NCBI RefSeq assembly: GCF_009208555.1
Contig: NZ_WFLI01000013.1
Span: 1 to 64,000 of the forward strand
Source: Janthinobacterium violaceinigrum
GTDB lineage: Bacteria; Pseudomonadota; Gammaproteobacteria; Burkholderiales; Burkholderiaceae_D
DNA: 64,000 nucleotides
Direction: 5' to 3'
Shown one piece after another: positions 1 through 8,496 of the stretch. A model generated the notes under the pieces. The model worked only from the letters and a program-made list of their open reading frames with translations, did not search any database and was not told the DNA's origin. Every line of letters begins with the position of its first letter. Position 1 is the stretch's first letter. Both the position numbers and the translations under genes were made by a program.

Positions 1-2
1 GC

Positions 3-659
3 CTGGGCGCCCACGCTGGCCGCCAGCTGCTGAATGGCCTGCGCCTGGTTCGTCCGGTCCGCAACGTAGAGGCCCACCAGCTGCGGGTGGGCGGCGCGCT
101 GGCGCAGTTCTTCGACGCCGTGCCCTCGCTGCGCGAAGTGGCGCTGTGGGGCTTGTGCGACGGCGCCACGGCAGCCGCCTGCCATGCGCCGCGCGACGCG
201 CGCATCACCGCGCTGATCCTGCTCAACCCGTGGGTGCGCAGCAGCGCCGGCCTGGCGCGCGCCACCCTGCGCCACTATTATCTGCGCCGCCTGCTGCAAG
301 GGACCTTCTGGCGCAAGCTGGCGGCCGGCGGCATCAGAGCGGGCGCCGGCCTGGCATCGCTGCGCCGGGTGGCGGCCGCCACGCAGCAGCAGGCGGCGCA
401 GGAAGACGACGCGCCCGCGCCAGCCCTGCTGCGGGCGCTGGCGCAATTCCAGGGCAAGGTCTTGCTGATCCTTAGCGGCGAGGACCTGGACGCGCGCGAA
501 TGGCAGTCCCTGCTCGATGCCGATCCGGCCTGGCGCGCCGTGGCCGCCCGCGGCCACTGGACGCAGGCGCAGGTCGATGGCGCCAACCACACGTTCGCCA
601 GCGCCGCCTGGCGCGGCGAAGTCGAACAGCTGTGCGCACGGTGGCTGCAGTCATGGTAG
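3..659 (+). CDS. Exosortase A system-associated hydrolase 1 (alpha/beta hydrolase), partial at left edge
   Basis: The gene is cut by the window start. The readable part matches the exosortase A-associated alpha/beta hydrolase 1 family. It carries the GLCDGA nucleophile-region motif, then LLNPWVR, a YYLRRLL segment, a putative acidic residue in ILSGEDLDA, and a late histidine in VDGANHTF. The family is encoded with XrtA exopolysaccharide genes; its substrate is unknown. The stop overlaps the glycosyltransferase start by 7 nt, so the two are translationally coupled. From about codon 35 (FFDAVPSLREV) onward the match is good, but the first ~90 bases do not give the RGMGDSEG-type stretch usually found just upstream. 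Either the gene is rearranged there or the family has diverged. The first in-window start codon is a GTG at 87. Confidence 0.72.
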   Translation: MGAHAGRQLLNGLRLVRPVRNVEAHQLRVGGALAQFFDAVPSLREVALWGLCDGATAAACHAPRDARITALILLNPWVRSSAGLARATLRHYYLRRLLQGTFWRKLAAGGIRAGAGLASLRRVAAATQQQAAQEDDAPAPALLRALAQFQGKVLLILSGEDLDAREWQSLLDADPAWRAVAARGHWTQAQVDGANHTFASAAWRGEVEQLCARWLQSW

Positions 660-1915
660 GGACCGCGCCAAAACGGGTATTGATGATCGCCTACCATTTT
701 CCCCCGCTTGCAGGCGGCAGCGGCATCCTGCGCACCGTGGGCTTTGCGCGCCATCTGCCCGCCTGCGGCTGGCAGCCGCTGGTACTCAGCCCCAGCGCCA
801 GCGCGTATGCGCAACGCGATGATGCGCAGCTGGCGCCCGCCACCGTGCGGCGCACCGTGGCGCTGGACGCGGCGCGCCACCTGGCCATCGCGGGGCGTTA
901 TCCGCGCTGCCTGGCGCTACCCGACCGCTGGAGTTCCTGGTGGCTGAGCGCCGTGCCGGCCGGCCTGCGCATGATCCGCCTGTACCGCCCGGACGCCATC
1001 TGGTCCACGTATCCGATCGCCACGGCGCACCTGATCGCCATCACCCTGCAAAAGCTGAGCGGCCTGCCGTGGATTGCCGACCAGCGCGACCCCATGCTCG
1101 ACGACAGCGATCCGCTGGCGCCGTATCCGCCCGAAGCGCGCCTGCGCCGCGTGCATGCGTGGATAGAACAGCGCATCGCGGCGCGCAGCGCGGCCATCGT
1201 CTGCACCACGCCGGGCGCCATCGCCGCGCACGAAAGACGGCTGGCGCAGGTGGGGCGCGCGCGCTTCCACCTGATCGAGAACGGCTACGACGACGGCCAT
1301 GAGCATGACGGCGCCACTGAGCGGACGGGCCCGCGCGGCCGCTTCCTGCTGCTGCACAGCGGCGTGATCTACCCGTCCGAGCGCGATCCGCAAGCGCTGT
1401 TCCAGGCCCTGGCCCGGCTGCGCCAGGATGGCGTGCTGCATGCGCGTAATTTCCAGCTGGTGCTGCGCGCCACGGGCCACGATGCGTGGCTGGCCAGCCT
1501 GCTGGTGAAATACGGCATCCTCGACCTGGTGCGCCTGGAACCCTTGCAGCCGCACGGCGCGGCCCTGCGGGAAATGCAGGCCGCCGATGGCTTGCTGCTG
1601 CTGCAGGCGGCCAATTGCAACGCGCAGATTCCCGCCAAGCTGTATGAATACCTGCGCTGCGGCCGGCCCATCCTGGCGCTGACGGACCTGGCCGGCGACA
1701 GCGCGGCCACGCTGCGCCACTGCGGCATCGACACCATCGGCCAGCTGGCTTCCAGCAGCGACTGCGCGCACGCCCTGCTGCGCTTCCTGGCACTGGCGCG
1801 CCAGGGCCGCGCGCCGCTGGCCAGCCCTGCCGCCGTCGCCCTGCAATCGCGGCAAGCCCGCAGCAACGCCCTGGCCCAGTTGCTGGACCAGGTCAGCCAC
1901 AGGAGAAGCGCATGA
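653..1915 (+). CDS. Glycosyltransferase family 4-type, exosortase-linked polysaccharide locus
   Basis: This 420-residue protein has the layout of a GT-B glycosyltransferase. The N-terminus has the nucleotide-sugar transferase start LMIAYHFPPLAGGSG followed by a Rossmann-like half. The C-terminal half contains HSGVIYPSERDP, the LEPLQPHGA segment and the donor-site stretch IPAKLYEYLRCGRPILAL, typical of family 4/group 1 enzymes. It probably adds a sugar to a lipid-linked exopolysaccharide precursor at the inner membrane. The ATG at 653 is chosen because it overlaps the upstream hydrolase stop by 7 nt and begins the conserved domain; an open frame upstream to 500 lies inside the hydrolase gene. 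The stop overlaps the next gene in an ATGA arrangement. Acceptor and donor sugars cannot be read from sequence. Confidence 0.85.
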   Translation: MVGTAPKRVLMIAYHFPPLAGGSGILRTVGFARHLPACGWQPLVLSPSASAYAQRDDAQLAPATVRRTVALDAARHLAIAGRYPRCLALPDRWSSWWLSAVPAGLRMIRLYRPDAIWSTYPIATAHLIAITLQKLSGLPWIADQRDPMLDDSDPLAPYPPEARLRRVHAWIEQRIAARSAAIVCTTPGAIAAHERRLAQVGRARFHLIENGYDDGHEHDGATERTGPRGRFLLLHSGVIYPSERDPQALFQALARLRQDGVLHARNFQLVLRATGHDAWLASLLVKYGILDLVRLEPLQPHGAALREMQAADGLLLLQAANCNAQIPAKLYEYLRCGRPILALTDLAGDSAATLRHCGIDTIGQLASSSDCAHALLRFLALARQGRAPLASPAAVALQSRQARSNALAQLLDQVSHRRSA

Positions 1916-2625
1916 AACGCCCGATACTTGCCTGCATCCTCGCCGCCTGCTGCGCCGGCGCCGCTGCCGATTGTCCGCCCTACGTCAAGCACACGCCGGG
2001 CGGCGACTACACGAGCGCGGAAGACCGCGACGGCCTGGCCGTCGTCGAGAAATTCCATTTTTCGCGGGCCGTGGAAACGCTCGCGCAGGGCCTGACGGGC
2101 AGCCTGGGCGCCGACATCAGCTACACGCTCGAGCACTTCCCGAATCACCACCGGGCGCTGGCCTCGATGGCAAAACTGGGCTTGCGCCTGAAAAGCGCGC
2201 AGCCCGTCGGCGCCCGCTACACGGTCAGCTGCTATTTTGAGCGGGCGATCTCCTTCGCGCCGCACGACGTGACGGCGCGCATGGTGTTCGGCAACTACCT
2301 GCTGGCCACGGGCCAGGACGCGGCGGCGCTGGAACAGCTGGACGCGGCCAGCCGCCTGGCGCCCGACCAGGCCACCATCCAGTACAACCTGGGCCTGATG
2401 TACGTGAAAAAGAAGGAATACGAGAAGGCCAGCGCGCACGCGCAAAAGGCCTATGCGATGGGCTTTCCCCTGCCGGGGCTGAAGAACAAGCTGAAGGCGG
2501 CGGGCAAGTGGCGCGAACCGCCGCCCGCGCCCCCTGCCGCTTCCGCTGCCGTGGAGGTTGAAGCGGCGGCCTCCGCACCGGCGGAACCGGCCGTGCCGCC
2601 GGTGGAAAAACCTAGCGGGGAATGA
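1912..2625 (+). CDS. Secreted TPR-repeat protein of the exosortase-linked locus
   Basis: The 237-residue product begins with a cleavable-looking signal peptide (KRPILACILAACCAGAAA, cleavage near residue 20). The mature part contains several helix-pair repeats. The clearest TPRs are around residues 120-185 (GNYLLATGQDAAALEQLDAA and YNLGLMYVKKKEYEKASAHA). The C-terminus is a low-complexity Pro/Ala/Glu tail. The start overlaps the glycosyltransferase stop by 4 nt (ATGA), so it is the last gene of the left-edge operon. TPR proteins in exopolysaccharide loci usually act as periplasmic scaffolds; that role here is inference. It ends 14 nt before the convergent hypothetical gene. Confidence 0.75.
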   Translation: MKRPILACILAACCAGAAADCPPYVKHTPGGDYTSAEDRDGLAVVEKFHFSRAVETLAQGLTGSLGADISYTLEHFPNHHRALASMAKLGLRLKSAQPVGARYTVSCYFERAISFAPHDVTARMVFGNYLLATGQDAAALEQLDAASRLAPDQATIQYNLGLMYVKKKEYEKASAHAQKAYAMGFPLPGLKNKLKAAGKWREPPPAPPAASAAVEVEAAASAPAEPAVPPVEKPSGE

Positions 2626-3355
2626 CGGCCGGCCGCTGCGCCACGCTCAGGTGGCCCGTCGGCGAGGCGGCCAGCGCGGCGGCCAGGTCGCGCCGCGATT
2701 GCGCCTTGTCGGCGGCAGTGCCGATATGCGCCAGTTCCGCCGGCTGCAGCACGGTGGCGGTGAGCAGCATCACTTCGCCAAATGGCGTGCCGAATGACGG
2801 GGGGATCGTCGCCGTGCCCTGGGCCAGCAGCACGCCCACCTGTCCGTGTTCATCTTCCAGGCCTGTCGGCGCCTCCTGCACGTCCAGCACCATCGATACG
2901 CTGCCGTGGCGCTGCACCAGCAAATCGATGGAGCCGTGGTCGGCCACGTTCTGGCTGACCTGGTAAATCGCGTCGAACAGCCAGGATTGCGCCACGGCCT
3001 GGCCGTCGAAGGCGGCCAGCGGCGCCTCGATGCACACTTCCAGCAAATGGCCGCGCGGGACAAAAACGTCGTCGTCATCCTCGAACGGGTCGCTCAAGCC
3101 GTCGCTGGCGAGAATGATGGTATCGGCGCGGCGGATCACGCGCCAGGCCTGGCGCAGCGACGGCCAGCGGGGGCCGCCCATGAAGGCGGGATTGACGAGG
3201 GGCGCCAGCACGTCGGCGTCAACGTCGCCCAGGCTGGCATAGAAGGCGTCGCGCGCGGCGCAGGCCGTGGCCAGCATCTGCGCGCCCGCTGCCTTGCCGA
3301 CGACGGCGTCGTCCGGTTGCGGTACTTGCGGAATAGCGTGTTCGTTTTGAGACAT
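2612..3355 (-). CDS. Conserved hypothetical protein, 247 aa
   Basis: I do not recognise the function. The 247-residue protein has no signal peptide or membrane segment. It starts with a polar stretch, contains a conserved-looking block (NPAFMGGPRWPSLRQAWRVI then ILASDGLSDPFEDDDD) and a second block with GTPFGEVMLLTATV. Such blocks are typical of small cytosolic proteins exchanged together with immunity or hypothetical genes, but no family name is certain. The ATG at 3355 is used because the conserved sequence begins there; an in-frame extension upstream overlaps the neighbouring gene in another frame. It lies 16 nt after the DUF6678-like gene on the same strand and probably shares the purT transcript. 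Its 3' end overlaps the convergent TPR gene by 14 nt. Confidence 0.6.
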   Translation of the reverse strand: MSQNEHAIPQVPQPDDAVVGKAAGAQMLATACAARDAFYASLGDVDADVLAPLVNPAFMGGPRWPSLRQAWRVIRRADTIILASDGLSDPFEDDDDVFVPRGHLLEVCIEAPLAAFDGQAVAQSWLFDAIYQVSQNVADHGSIDLLVQRHGSVSMVLDVQEAPTGLEDEHGQVGVLLAQGTATIPPSFGTPFGEVMLLTATVLQPAELAHIGTAADKAQSRRDLAAALAASPTGHLSVAQRPAVIPR

Positions 3356-3371
3356 GGCGAAACTCTGAAAA

Positions 3372-3809
3372 TTAGTCGGCGGGGGGAAAGTCTTCATTAT
3401 TGCGGGGCAAATAGCCCCAGATGCGCGCCACCCGGTCGCGCACCTCGAAATCAAAGCCGATGCGTGCCAGTTCGGGCACGATCCACACGCCATGGTCGAT
3501 GATTTTCCTGGGCAGCAGCATGCCCACGTGTTCTTCCGAATACAGGCTGATGTCGAACCATTCCACGCCCATGAACGGAAACGGCGGGTGGTAATCCCAT
3601 TCCGTATCCCAGCGCGACACGTAGCCGGTGACGGAGCCGTAGCGATAGGATGGCACCCAGTCCTTGCGCCCGCGCATGAAGGCCAGCAGTTCGTTCCACT
3701 TGCAGTCGTTGGCGGCGCCGGCCAGGTTGCGCCGCGCGATGTGGCCGCGCAGCTTGCGCTTGATGTCATCGCCGCCGGCGTCGGCCAGCGGCAGGCTGGG
3801 GTCGGCCAT
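3372..3809 (-). CDS. Small cytosolic protein resembling the DUF6678 family
   Basis: The 145-residue product has the pattern KWNELLAFM, then a GYVSRWDTEWDYHPP block and VEWFDIS, which resembles the DUF6678 family of proteins of unknown function. There is no signal peptide. The ATG at 3809 (start MADPSLPLAD) is chosen because upstream in-frame codons lie inside purT in a different frame. It begins 10 nt after the purT stop and is followed after 16 nt by another hypothetical gene, so the three are probably cotranscribed. The family assignment is from memory of the motif pattern and should be treated as tentative. Confidence 0.6.
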   Translation of the reverse strand: MADPSLPLADAGGDDIKRKLRGHIARRNLAGAANDCKWNELLAFMRGRKDWVPSYRYGSVTGYVSRWDTEWDYHPPFPFMGVEWFDISLYSEEHVGMLLPRKIIDHGVWIVPELARIGFDFEVRDRVARIWGYLPRNNEDFPPAD

Positions 3810-3819
3810 CACGCCGCCA

Positions 3820-5049
3820 TCAGCGGGCGACCGGCTTGACTTTGGAGGCGGCCAGCACGGCCCGTTCGCGGGCCGTTTCGATATCGTCGGCCGTGGCCAG
3901 CGCCACGCCCATGCGGCGGCGGGCGAACGATTCCGGCTTGCCGAACAGGCGCAGGTCCGCGCCCGGCACGCGCAAGGCGTCGGCCACGCCTTCGAAGGCG
4001 ATGCCCTTCGCTTCGACCTGGCCATAGATGACGGCCGAGGCGGCGGGCGAACGCAGCGCCACGTTGACGGGCAAGCCCAGGATGGCTTTCGCGTGCAGTT
4101 CGAATTCGCTCTGCGCCTGGCTGGCCATGGTGACCATGCCCGTGTCGTGCGGACGGGGGCTCACTTCCGAGAACCACACCATATCGTCCTTGACGAACAG
4201 CTCCACGCCGAACAGGCCCAGGCCGCCCAGGTTGTCCGTCACCTTGCGGGCGATGTCGCGCGACCGCTCGAGTGCCAGCGGCGCCATGCGGGCCGGCTGC
4301 CACGATTCCACGTAGTCGCCCTGCACCTGCAAGTGGCCGATCGGTTCGCAGAACTGCGTCTCGACCTGGCCCGAGGCGCCCACGGCACGCACGGTCAGCA
4401 AGGTGATTTCATAATCGAAGTCGATGAAGCCTTCGACGATCACGCGGCCCGTGTCGACCCGGCTGCCGCTGGCCGCATACGCCCACGCCGTTTCCACCTC
4501 AAGCGCGCTATCGAGCTTGGACTGGCCCTTGCCCGACGAGGACATCACGGGTTTCACGACGCACGGGAAGCCGATTTCCTGGCAAGCCGTTTGCAGCTCT
4601 TGCAGGCTGCTGGCGAAACGGTACGGCGACGTGGCCACGCCCAGGGTTTCGGCCGCCAAGGTGCGGATGCCTTCGCGGTTCATCGTCAGCACGGCCGCGC
4701 GCGCGTTCGGGATGCACGTGATCTGCCCCGCCGCTTCCAGCGCCGCCAGGGTGTCCGTGGCGATGGCTTCGATTTCCGGCACGATCAGGTCCGGCTTTTC
4801 CAGGTCGATCAGCGCAGCCAGGGCCACGCCGTCGCTCATGTCGATCACGTGCGAGCGGTGGGCCACGGGGTGGCCGGGCGCATTCGGGTAGCGGTCGACG
4901 GCGATCACTTCCACGCCCAGGCGCTGCAGCGAGATGATCACTTCCTTGCCCAGCTCGCCGGAGCCCAGCAGCATCACTTTGATGGCGGTGGAAGACAGGG
5001 GCGTACCGAAGGTGCGTGGCGCGATGGTGCTGCTGGTGCTTGAGGTCAT
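3820..5049 (-). CDS. purT: Formate-dependent phosphoribosylglycinamide formyltransferase
   Basis: PurT converts GAR plus formate and ATP to FGAR in the third step of purine synthesis. The 409-residue length and ATP-grasp layout fit the family. There is an N-terminal dinucleotide-like motif [13 protein letters not shown], the [10 protein letters not shown] segment, an ATP-binding [11 protein letters not shown] loop, [16 protein letters not shown], a [10 protein letters not shown] strand and [14 protein letters not shown]. The ATG at 5049 precedes a short variable N-terminal extension. A TATAGT -10 hexamer lies about 36 nt upstream. purL, which acts on the FGAR made here, lies 41 kb away in this window. 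Confidence 0.96.
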   Translation of the reverse strand: MTSSTSSTIAPRTFGTPLSSTAIKVMLLGSGELGKEVIISLQRLGVEVIAVDRYPNAPGHPVAHRSHVIDMSDGVALAALIDLEKPDLIVPEIEAIATDTLAALEAAGQITCIPNARAAVLTMNREGIRTLAAETLGVATSPYRFASSLQELQTACQEIGFPCVVKPVMSSSGKGQSKLDSALEVETAWAYAASGSRVDTGRVIVEGFIDFDYEITLLTVRAVGASGQVETQFCEPIGHLQVQGDYVESWQPARMAPLALERSRDIARKVTDNLGGLGLFGVELFVKDDMVWFSEVSPRPHDTGMVTMASQAQSEFELHAKAILGLPVNVALRSPAASAVIYGQVEAKGIAFEGVADALRVPGADLRLFGKPESFARRRMGVALATADDIETARERAVLAASKVKPVAR

Positions 5050-5084
5050 GGCAGAGTCTGTAGGCGGATGGAAAGATGGCTGGG

Positions 5085-5090
5085 ACTATA
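5085..5090 (-). promoter_or_regulatory. Candidate -10 box for purT
   Basis: On the minus strand the hexamer TATAGT lies about 36 nt upstream of the purT ATG, leaving a leader of roughly 28 nt. No strong -35 consensus is visible at 17 nt spacing, so this is a moderate sigma-70 candidate only. Confidence 0.4.
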
Positions 5091-5161
5091 ACAAATGCCG
5101 GCCATCTTGGACAGGGCGCGCCGCTGCCGTGCGGCCCCGTTTCCCAGCCTAGCGGGCTGCG

Positions 5162-5659
5162 CTAGCCCGCGTACGCCCGCTTGATCTGCTCGATGTCGAT
5201 CTTTTTCATGCCCATCATGGCTTTCATCACGCGCTGGGCCTTGACGGGGTCGGGGTCCGTCAGCAGGCGGATCATGATGGTGGGCACGATCTGCCACGAC
5301 ACGCCGAACTGGTCCTTGAGCCAGCTGCATTGCTGGGCTTCCGGCGGCCCCCCTACGGACAGCAGGTTCCAGTAGTGGTCGACCTCATCCTGCGTTTCGC
5401 AATTGACCTGGAACGAGATGGCTTCGGAAAACTGGAACATAGGGCCGCCGTTCAAGCCCGTGAACGTCTGGCCATCGAGCTCGAAGGCCACCGTCAAGAC
5501 GCTGCCCGGCTCCTGGCCGTGGATTTCCCTGCCCTCTTCGCCGTAGCGCAGGATCTGGCCGATCTTTGAATTGGGAAATATTTCCGTGTAAAACCGGGCT
5601 GCCGCCTCGGCGTTGCCGTTGAACCATAAACATGGGGTAATCTTTTGTACGCTGTGCAT
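5162..5659 (-). CDS. VOC family protein, PhnB / 3-demethylubiquinone methyltransferase-like
   Basis: The 165-residue protein is a vicinal-oxygen-chelate fold protein of the PhnB-like subgroup. Visible family marks are the start VQKITPCLWFNGNAEAAARFY, FPNSKI, the strand VLTVAFELDGQ followed by FTGLNGGP, and DQFGVSWQIVP near the C-terminus. Members are often annotated as 3-demethylubiquinone-9 3-methyltransferase, but the fold does not support methyl transfer, so no reaction is assigned. It is a single gene on the minus strand between purT and the secretion operon, facing away from neither in an obvious operon. Confidence 0.85.
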   Translation of the reverse strand: MHSVQKITPCLWFNGNAEAAARFYTEIFPNSKIGQILRYGEEGREIHGQEPGSVLTVAFELDGQTFTGLNGGPMFQFSEAISFQVNCETQDEVDHYWNLLSVGGPPEAQQCSWLKDQFGVSWQIVPTIMIRLLTDPDPVKAQRVMKAMMGMKKIDIEQIKRAYAG

Positions 5660-5726
5660 GATGTCTCCCTTGGTCGAAGTAGAAACACCTTCCCTGTGCG
5701 GGAAGGCCAGTGCACCATCATAGTCA

Positions 5727-7163
5727 CTATTGCGCCGTCAAGGCGCGCAATTTGCCGCCTGCGCCGCCGCTTTTGCCACTTTCTTGCGCGATATCGCCGC
5801 GCCCCAGCATGCCGGCGCTGGCCAGCAGGCGCAAGCGGGCCGAGCGCCATTCCGCTTGGCAACGGATGCGTTCCTGCTGCGCTTCCAGCAGCGCCGACTG
5901 CGTAGTGAGCATTTCCAGGATGTCCGCCGCGCCCAGGCCGAACTTGCGCTGCACGCTGGCCAGCGCATCCTGCGCCGCACCCAGCCACGTCTGCGCGGCA
6001 GTCAGGTTGGCCAGGGCCGTGCTTGCCTCCGCATGCGTCCTGACCAGGTCCATCAGGGTCTGCTGCTGCACTTCCTGCGCCTCCGCTTCCCTTTGTTCGG
6101 CCTGCGCCTGCGCGCCGCGCACCTTGTAGTGGCGCGCAAAACCGTCGAACAGGGGGATGTTGAGCGAAATGCCCACCAGGGTTTCGCGCGTGGAGGCAGG
6201 CGACAAGCCCTGGTTGGGGCGGCCATTCTGGTACATATTCGCCGTCAGGTCGATGCTGGGCCGGCCCTCGGAGCGGGCCACGGCCACCCGTTCGCGTGCG
6301 GCAGCCAGCTGCGCCTGCGCCGCCACGATGGCCGGATGCCGCTCCCGGGCCTGTGCCAGCCAGGCGTTCAAGTCTTCGCGCAAGCCCGCGTTCAAGCCCG
6401 CCCCTGCGCCATCCCCGTCGTCGTCCACGAGCACCGCCGTATCGGCCGGCAAGCCCAGGGTGTACACGAGCACGGCGCGGGCCTTGCGCTCGTCGCCGTC
6501 GGCGCGGCTGGCGCCCAGCGCCGCCTTGGCCAGCGCGCTCGTCGCTTGCAGGGTGTCGCTGTGCGAGCCCAGGCCCCGCTGCGCGCGCCGCTGCGTCGCC
6601 TGCACCGTTTCCTGGGCCAGCGCCTCGTATGCCTGCCGCATCCGCACGCTGGCGCGCGCCGTCTGCGCGTCGAAATACGCGCTGACCGTTGCCGCCAGAG
6701 TCTTTTGCAGCACGGCGTCGCGGTTGGCCAGGGCCGCATCGAGCAAGGCCTGGGCCGAACGCTGGCCCGCCGCGCGCCCGCCAAAGTCGAACAGACGCCA
6801 GGACAGGCTGAGCGAACCCGTATTGCTGGCCAGGCTGCTGGAAGCCGTTGTGGTGCCGGGATAGGCCGTGCGGTCATGCACGCGGCTCAGGCTCCCATTC
6901 AGGGTGGGCAGATAGGCGGCCCTCGCTTCGCCCACGCCGGCCGCCTGCAGCCGGATGCCGGCCCAGGCGCCGTGCACCTGCGCGTTGCGGCACAGGGCCA
7001 GGTCGACGGCCGCCGGCAGGCTCAATGGCAAACTCAGTTGCACCTCGGCCCCATAGGCGGACGCGCATGGCGCGGCGGCGAGCTCGCCCGCCTGCTCCGC
7101 CCGCACGGGCAAGGCCCCCAGCAAGGCGGCGGCCAGCAAGGCGGTGCGGCATCTAGCGTTCAT
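5727..7163 (-). CDS. TolC-family outer membrane protein of the type I secretion operon
   Basis: The 478-residue protein begins with a signal peptide (LLAAALLGALPVRAEQ) and has the two-repeat coiled-coil structure of TolC efflux proteins. Marks include LSLPLSLPAAVDLAL, the GSLSLSWRLFDFGGR and SLNIPLFDGFARHYKV strands that mirror each other in the two halves, and long alanine/glutamine-rich helices. It should form the outer-membrane exit duct for the RTX protein. It overlaps the hlyD-like gene by 11 nt and is the last gene of the four-gene operon. An operon-encoded TolC suggests a dedicated exporter rather than one sharing a housekeeping TolC. Confidence 0.9.
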   Translation of the reverse strand: MNARCRTALLAAALLGALPVRAEQAGELAAAPCASAYGAEVQLSLPLSLPAAVDLALCRNAQVHGAWAGIRLQAAGVGEARAAYLPTLNGSLSRVHDRTAYPGTTTASSSLASNTGSLSLSWRLFDFGGRAAGQRSAQALLDAALANRDAVLQKTLAATVSAYFDAQTARASVRMRQAYEALAQETVQATQRRAQRGLGSHSDTLQATSALAKAALGASRADGDERKARAVLVYTLGLPADTAVLVDDDGDGAGAGLNAGLREDLNAWLAQARERHPAIVAAQAQLAAARERVAVARSEGRPSIDLTANMYQNGRPNQGLSPASTRETLVGISLNIPLFDGFARHYKVRGAQAQAEQREAEAQEVQQQTLMDLVRTHAEASTALANLTAAQTWLGAAQDALASVQRKFGLGAADILEMLTTQSALLEAQQERIRCQAEWRSARLRLLASAGMLGRGDIAQESGKSGGAGGKLRALTAQ

Positions 7164-8496
7164 GCAGCGCCTCCTTCTGGTGCTGCACCAGCGGCGACAG
7201 CACGTATTCGATCACGCGCCGCGTGCCCGTGCGGATTTCCGCGCGCACGGCCATGCCGGCCGACAGCGGCACCACTTTGCCGTCGATGACGATGGCCGGC
7301 TGCCGCAGCGTGATCCTGACGGCGTAGACGAGGCCCTTCTTCTCATCCTCGATGGCGTCGCGCGACACGCTGCTGACGACGGCGGGCACGGTGCCATACT
7401 TGGTGTAGTCGAAGGCGTCGACCTTGACGGCAACCGCCTGCCCTTCCTGCACGAAGCCGGCGTCGCGGTTTTCCAGCATGGCGTCGATTTCCAGCCGGCC
7501 CTGGCGCGGGACGATCTGCATCAGCGCCTGCGCGGCCGGCACCACGCCGCCCACCGTGTGCAGCTTGAGCTGCTGCACCGTGCCGTCGACGGGCGCCGTC
7601 AAGCGCAGCAGGCTGCCGCGGGCGCCAGCGCGGCGCGCATCCTGGCCGCTGGCGGCCGCCACCCTGGCCCCTTCCGCCAGCGCATCGTATGCATCCTTGC
7701 GCGTCTGCGCGACCAGGGCCGCGCGTTCGCTGCGGGCCGACGCCAGCTGGCCCGCCAGGTCGATGCGCGCCTGCTCCTTTTCCAGCCACGCGTGTTCGGC
7801 CACGTCGCGCGTGGCCGCCAGCGTCCGGTAGTCGCCGGCGCGCTGCACCGCCAGCGGCAGCGCCTGCGCATAGCGGGCGATTTCGCCATCGAGATGGGCC
7901 AGCCGGGCGCGGAAACTCGCATACTGGCCATCCACATGCGCCTGGGCGGCGGCGACGTCGGTGGCGGAAGCCTCCACGGGCGGCGCCAGCTTCGGCGCGC
8001 GCACGCCGTCGACGGCGGCGATCAGCGCGCGCGAGCGGGCCATCTGCAGCGCGGCCGCCACGGCGTCGCCGGCCGCCTTGTCGCGCTCGGCGTCGGGGCC
8101 GCGGCTGTCCAGCTCCACCAGCAGATCGCCCGCCTTCACGGCTTGCCCCTCCCGCACGTGCAGGGCGCGCACGGCGGCCACGTCGACGGAAGCGATGGTC
8201 TTGGTGTTACCGGACGGAATGATCTTGCCCGCCGCATTGACGATGATGTCCACCTTGCCGAAGACGGCCCACAGCACCACGCAGCCGACGAGCAGCATCA
8301 GCACGCGCGCCGTGAAGCGCAGCGACGGCGACACGGGCCGCTCCTGCAGCGCCAGCGCGGCCGGCAGGAAGGCCGCCTCGTCCTCGCTCAGCACGGGTCC
8401 GCCCAGGGTGGCGCGGATGCGCCAGCTGTGCCGCAGCACCTGGCCGTAGCGGGCCAGCAGTTCGCCATATGCGGCCAGGCGATGGCCGGCGCTCAT
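7153..8496 (-). CDS. HlyD-family type I secretion membrane fusion protein
   Basis: The 447-residue periplasmic adaptor links the ABC transporter to TolC. It has a cytosolic N-terminal stretch, one transmembrane segment near residues 60-80 (FTARVLMLLVGCVVLWAVFG), a lipoyl-type half (AAGKIIPSGNTKTIASVD, then VREGQAVKAGDLLVELD), a long helical hairpin and the second lipoyl half LRLTAPVDGTVQQL. The C-terminal beta-barrel has KVDAFDYTKYGTV, a strong HlyD-family mark. The ATG overlaps the stop of the transporter gene by 4 nt, and its 3' end overlaps the tolC-like gene by 11 nt. Confidence 0.93.
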   Translation of the reverse strand: MSAGHRLAAYGELLARYGQVLRHSWRIRATLGGPVLSEDEAAFLPAALALQERPVSPSLRFTARVLMLLVGCVVLWAVFGKVDIIVNAAGKIIPSGNTKTIASVDVAAVRALHVREGQAVKAGDLLVELDSRGPDAERDKAAGDAVAAALQMARSRALIAAVDGVRAPKLAPPVEASATDVAAAQAHVDGQYASFRARLAHLDGEIARYAQALPLAVQRAGDYRTLAATRDVAEHAWLEKEQARIDLAGQLASARSERAALVAQTRKDAYDALAEGARVAAASGQDARRAGARGSLLRLTAPVDGTVQQLKLHTVGGVVPAAQALMQIVPRQGRLEIDAMLENRDAGFVQEGQAVAVKVDAFDYTKYGTVPAVVSSVSRDAIEDEKKGLVYAVRITLRQPAIVIDGKVVPLSAGMAVRAEIRTGTRRVIEYVLSPLVQHQKEALHER

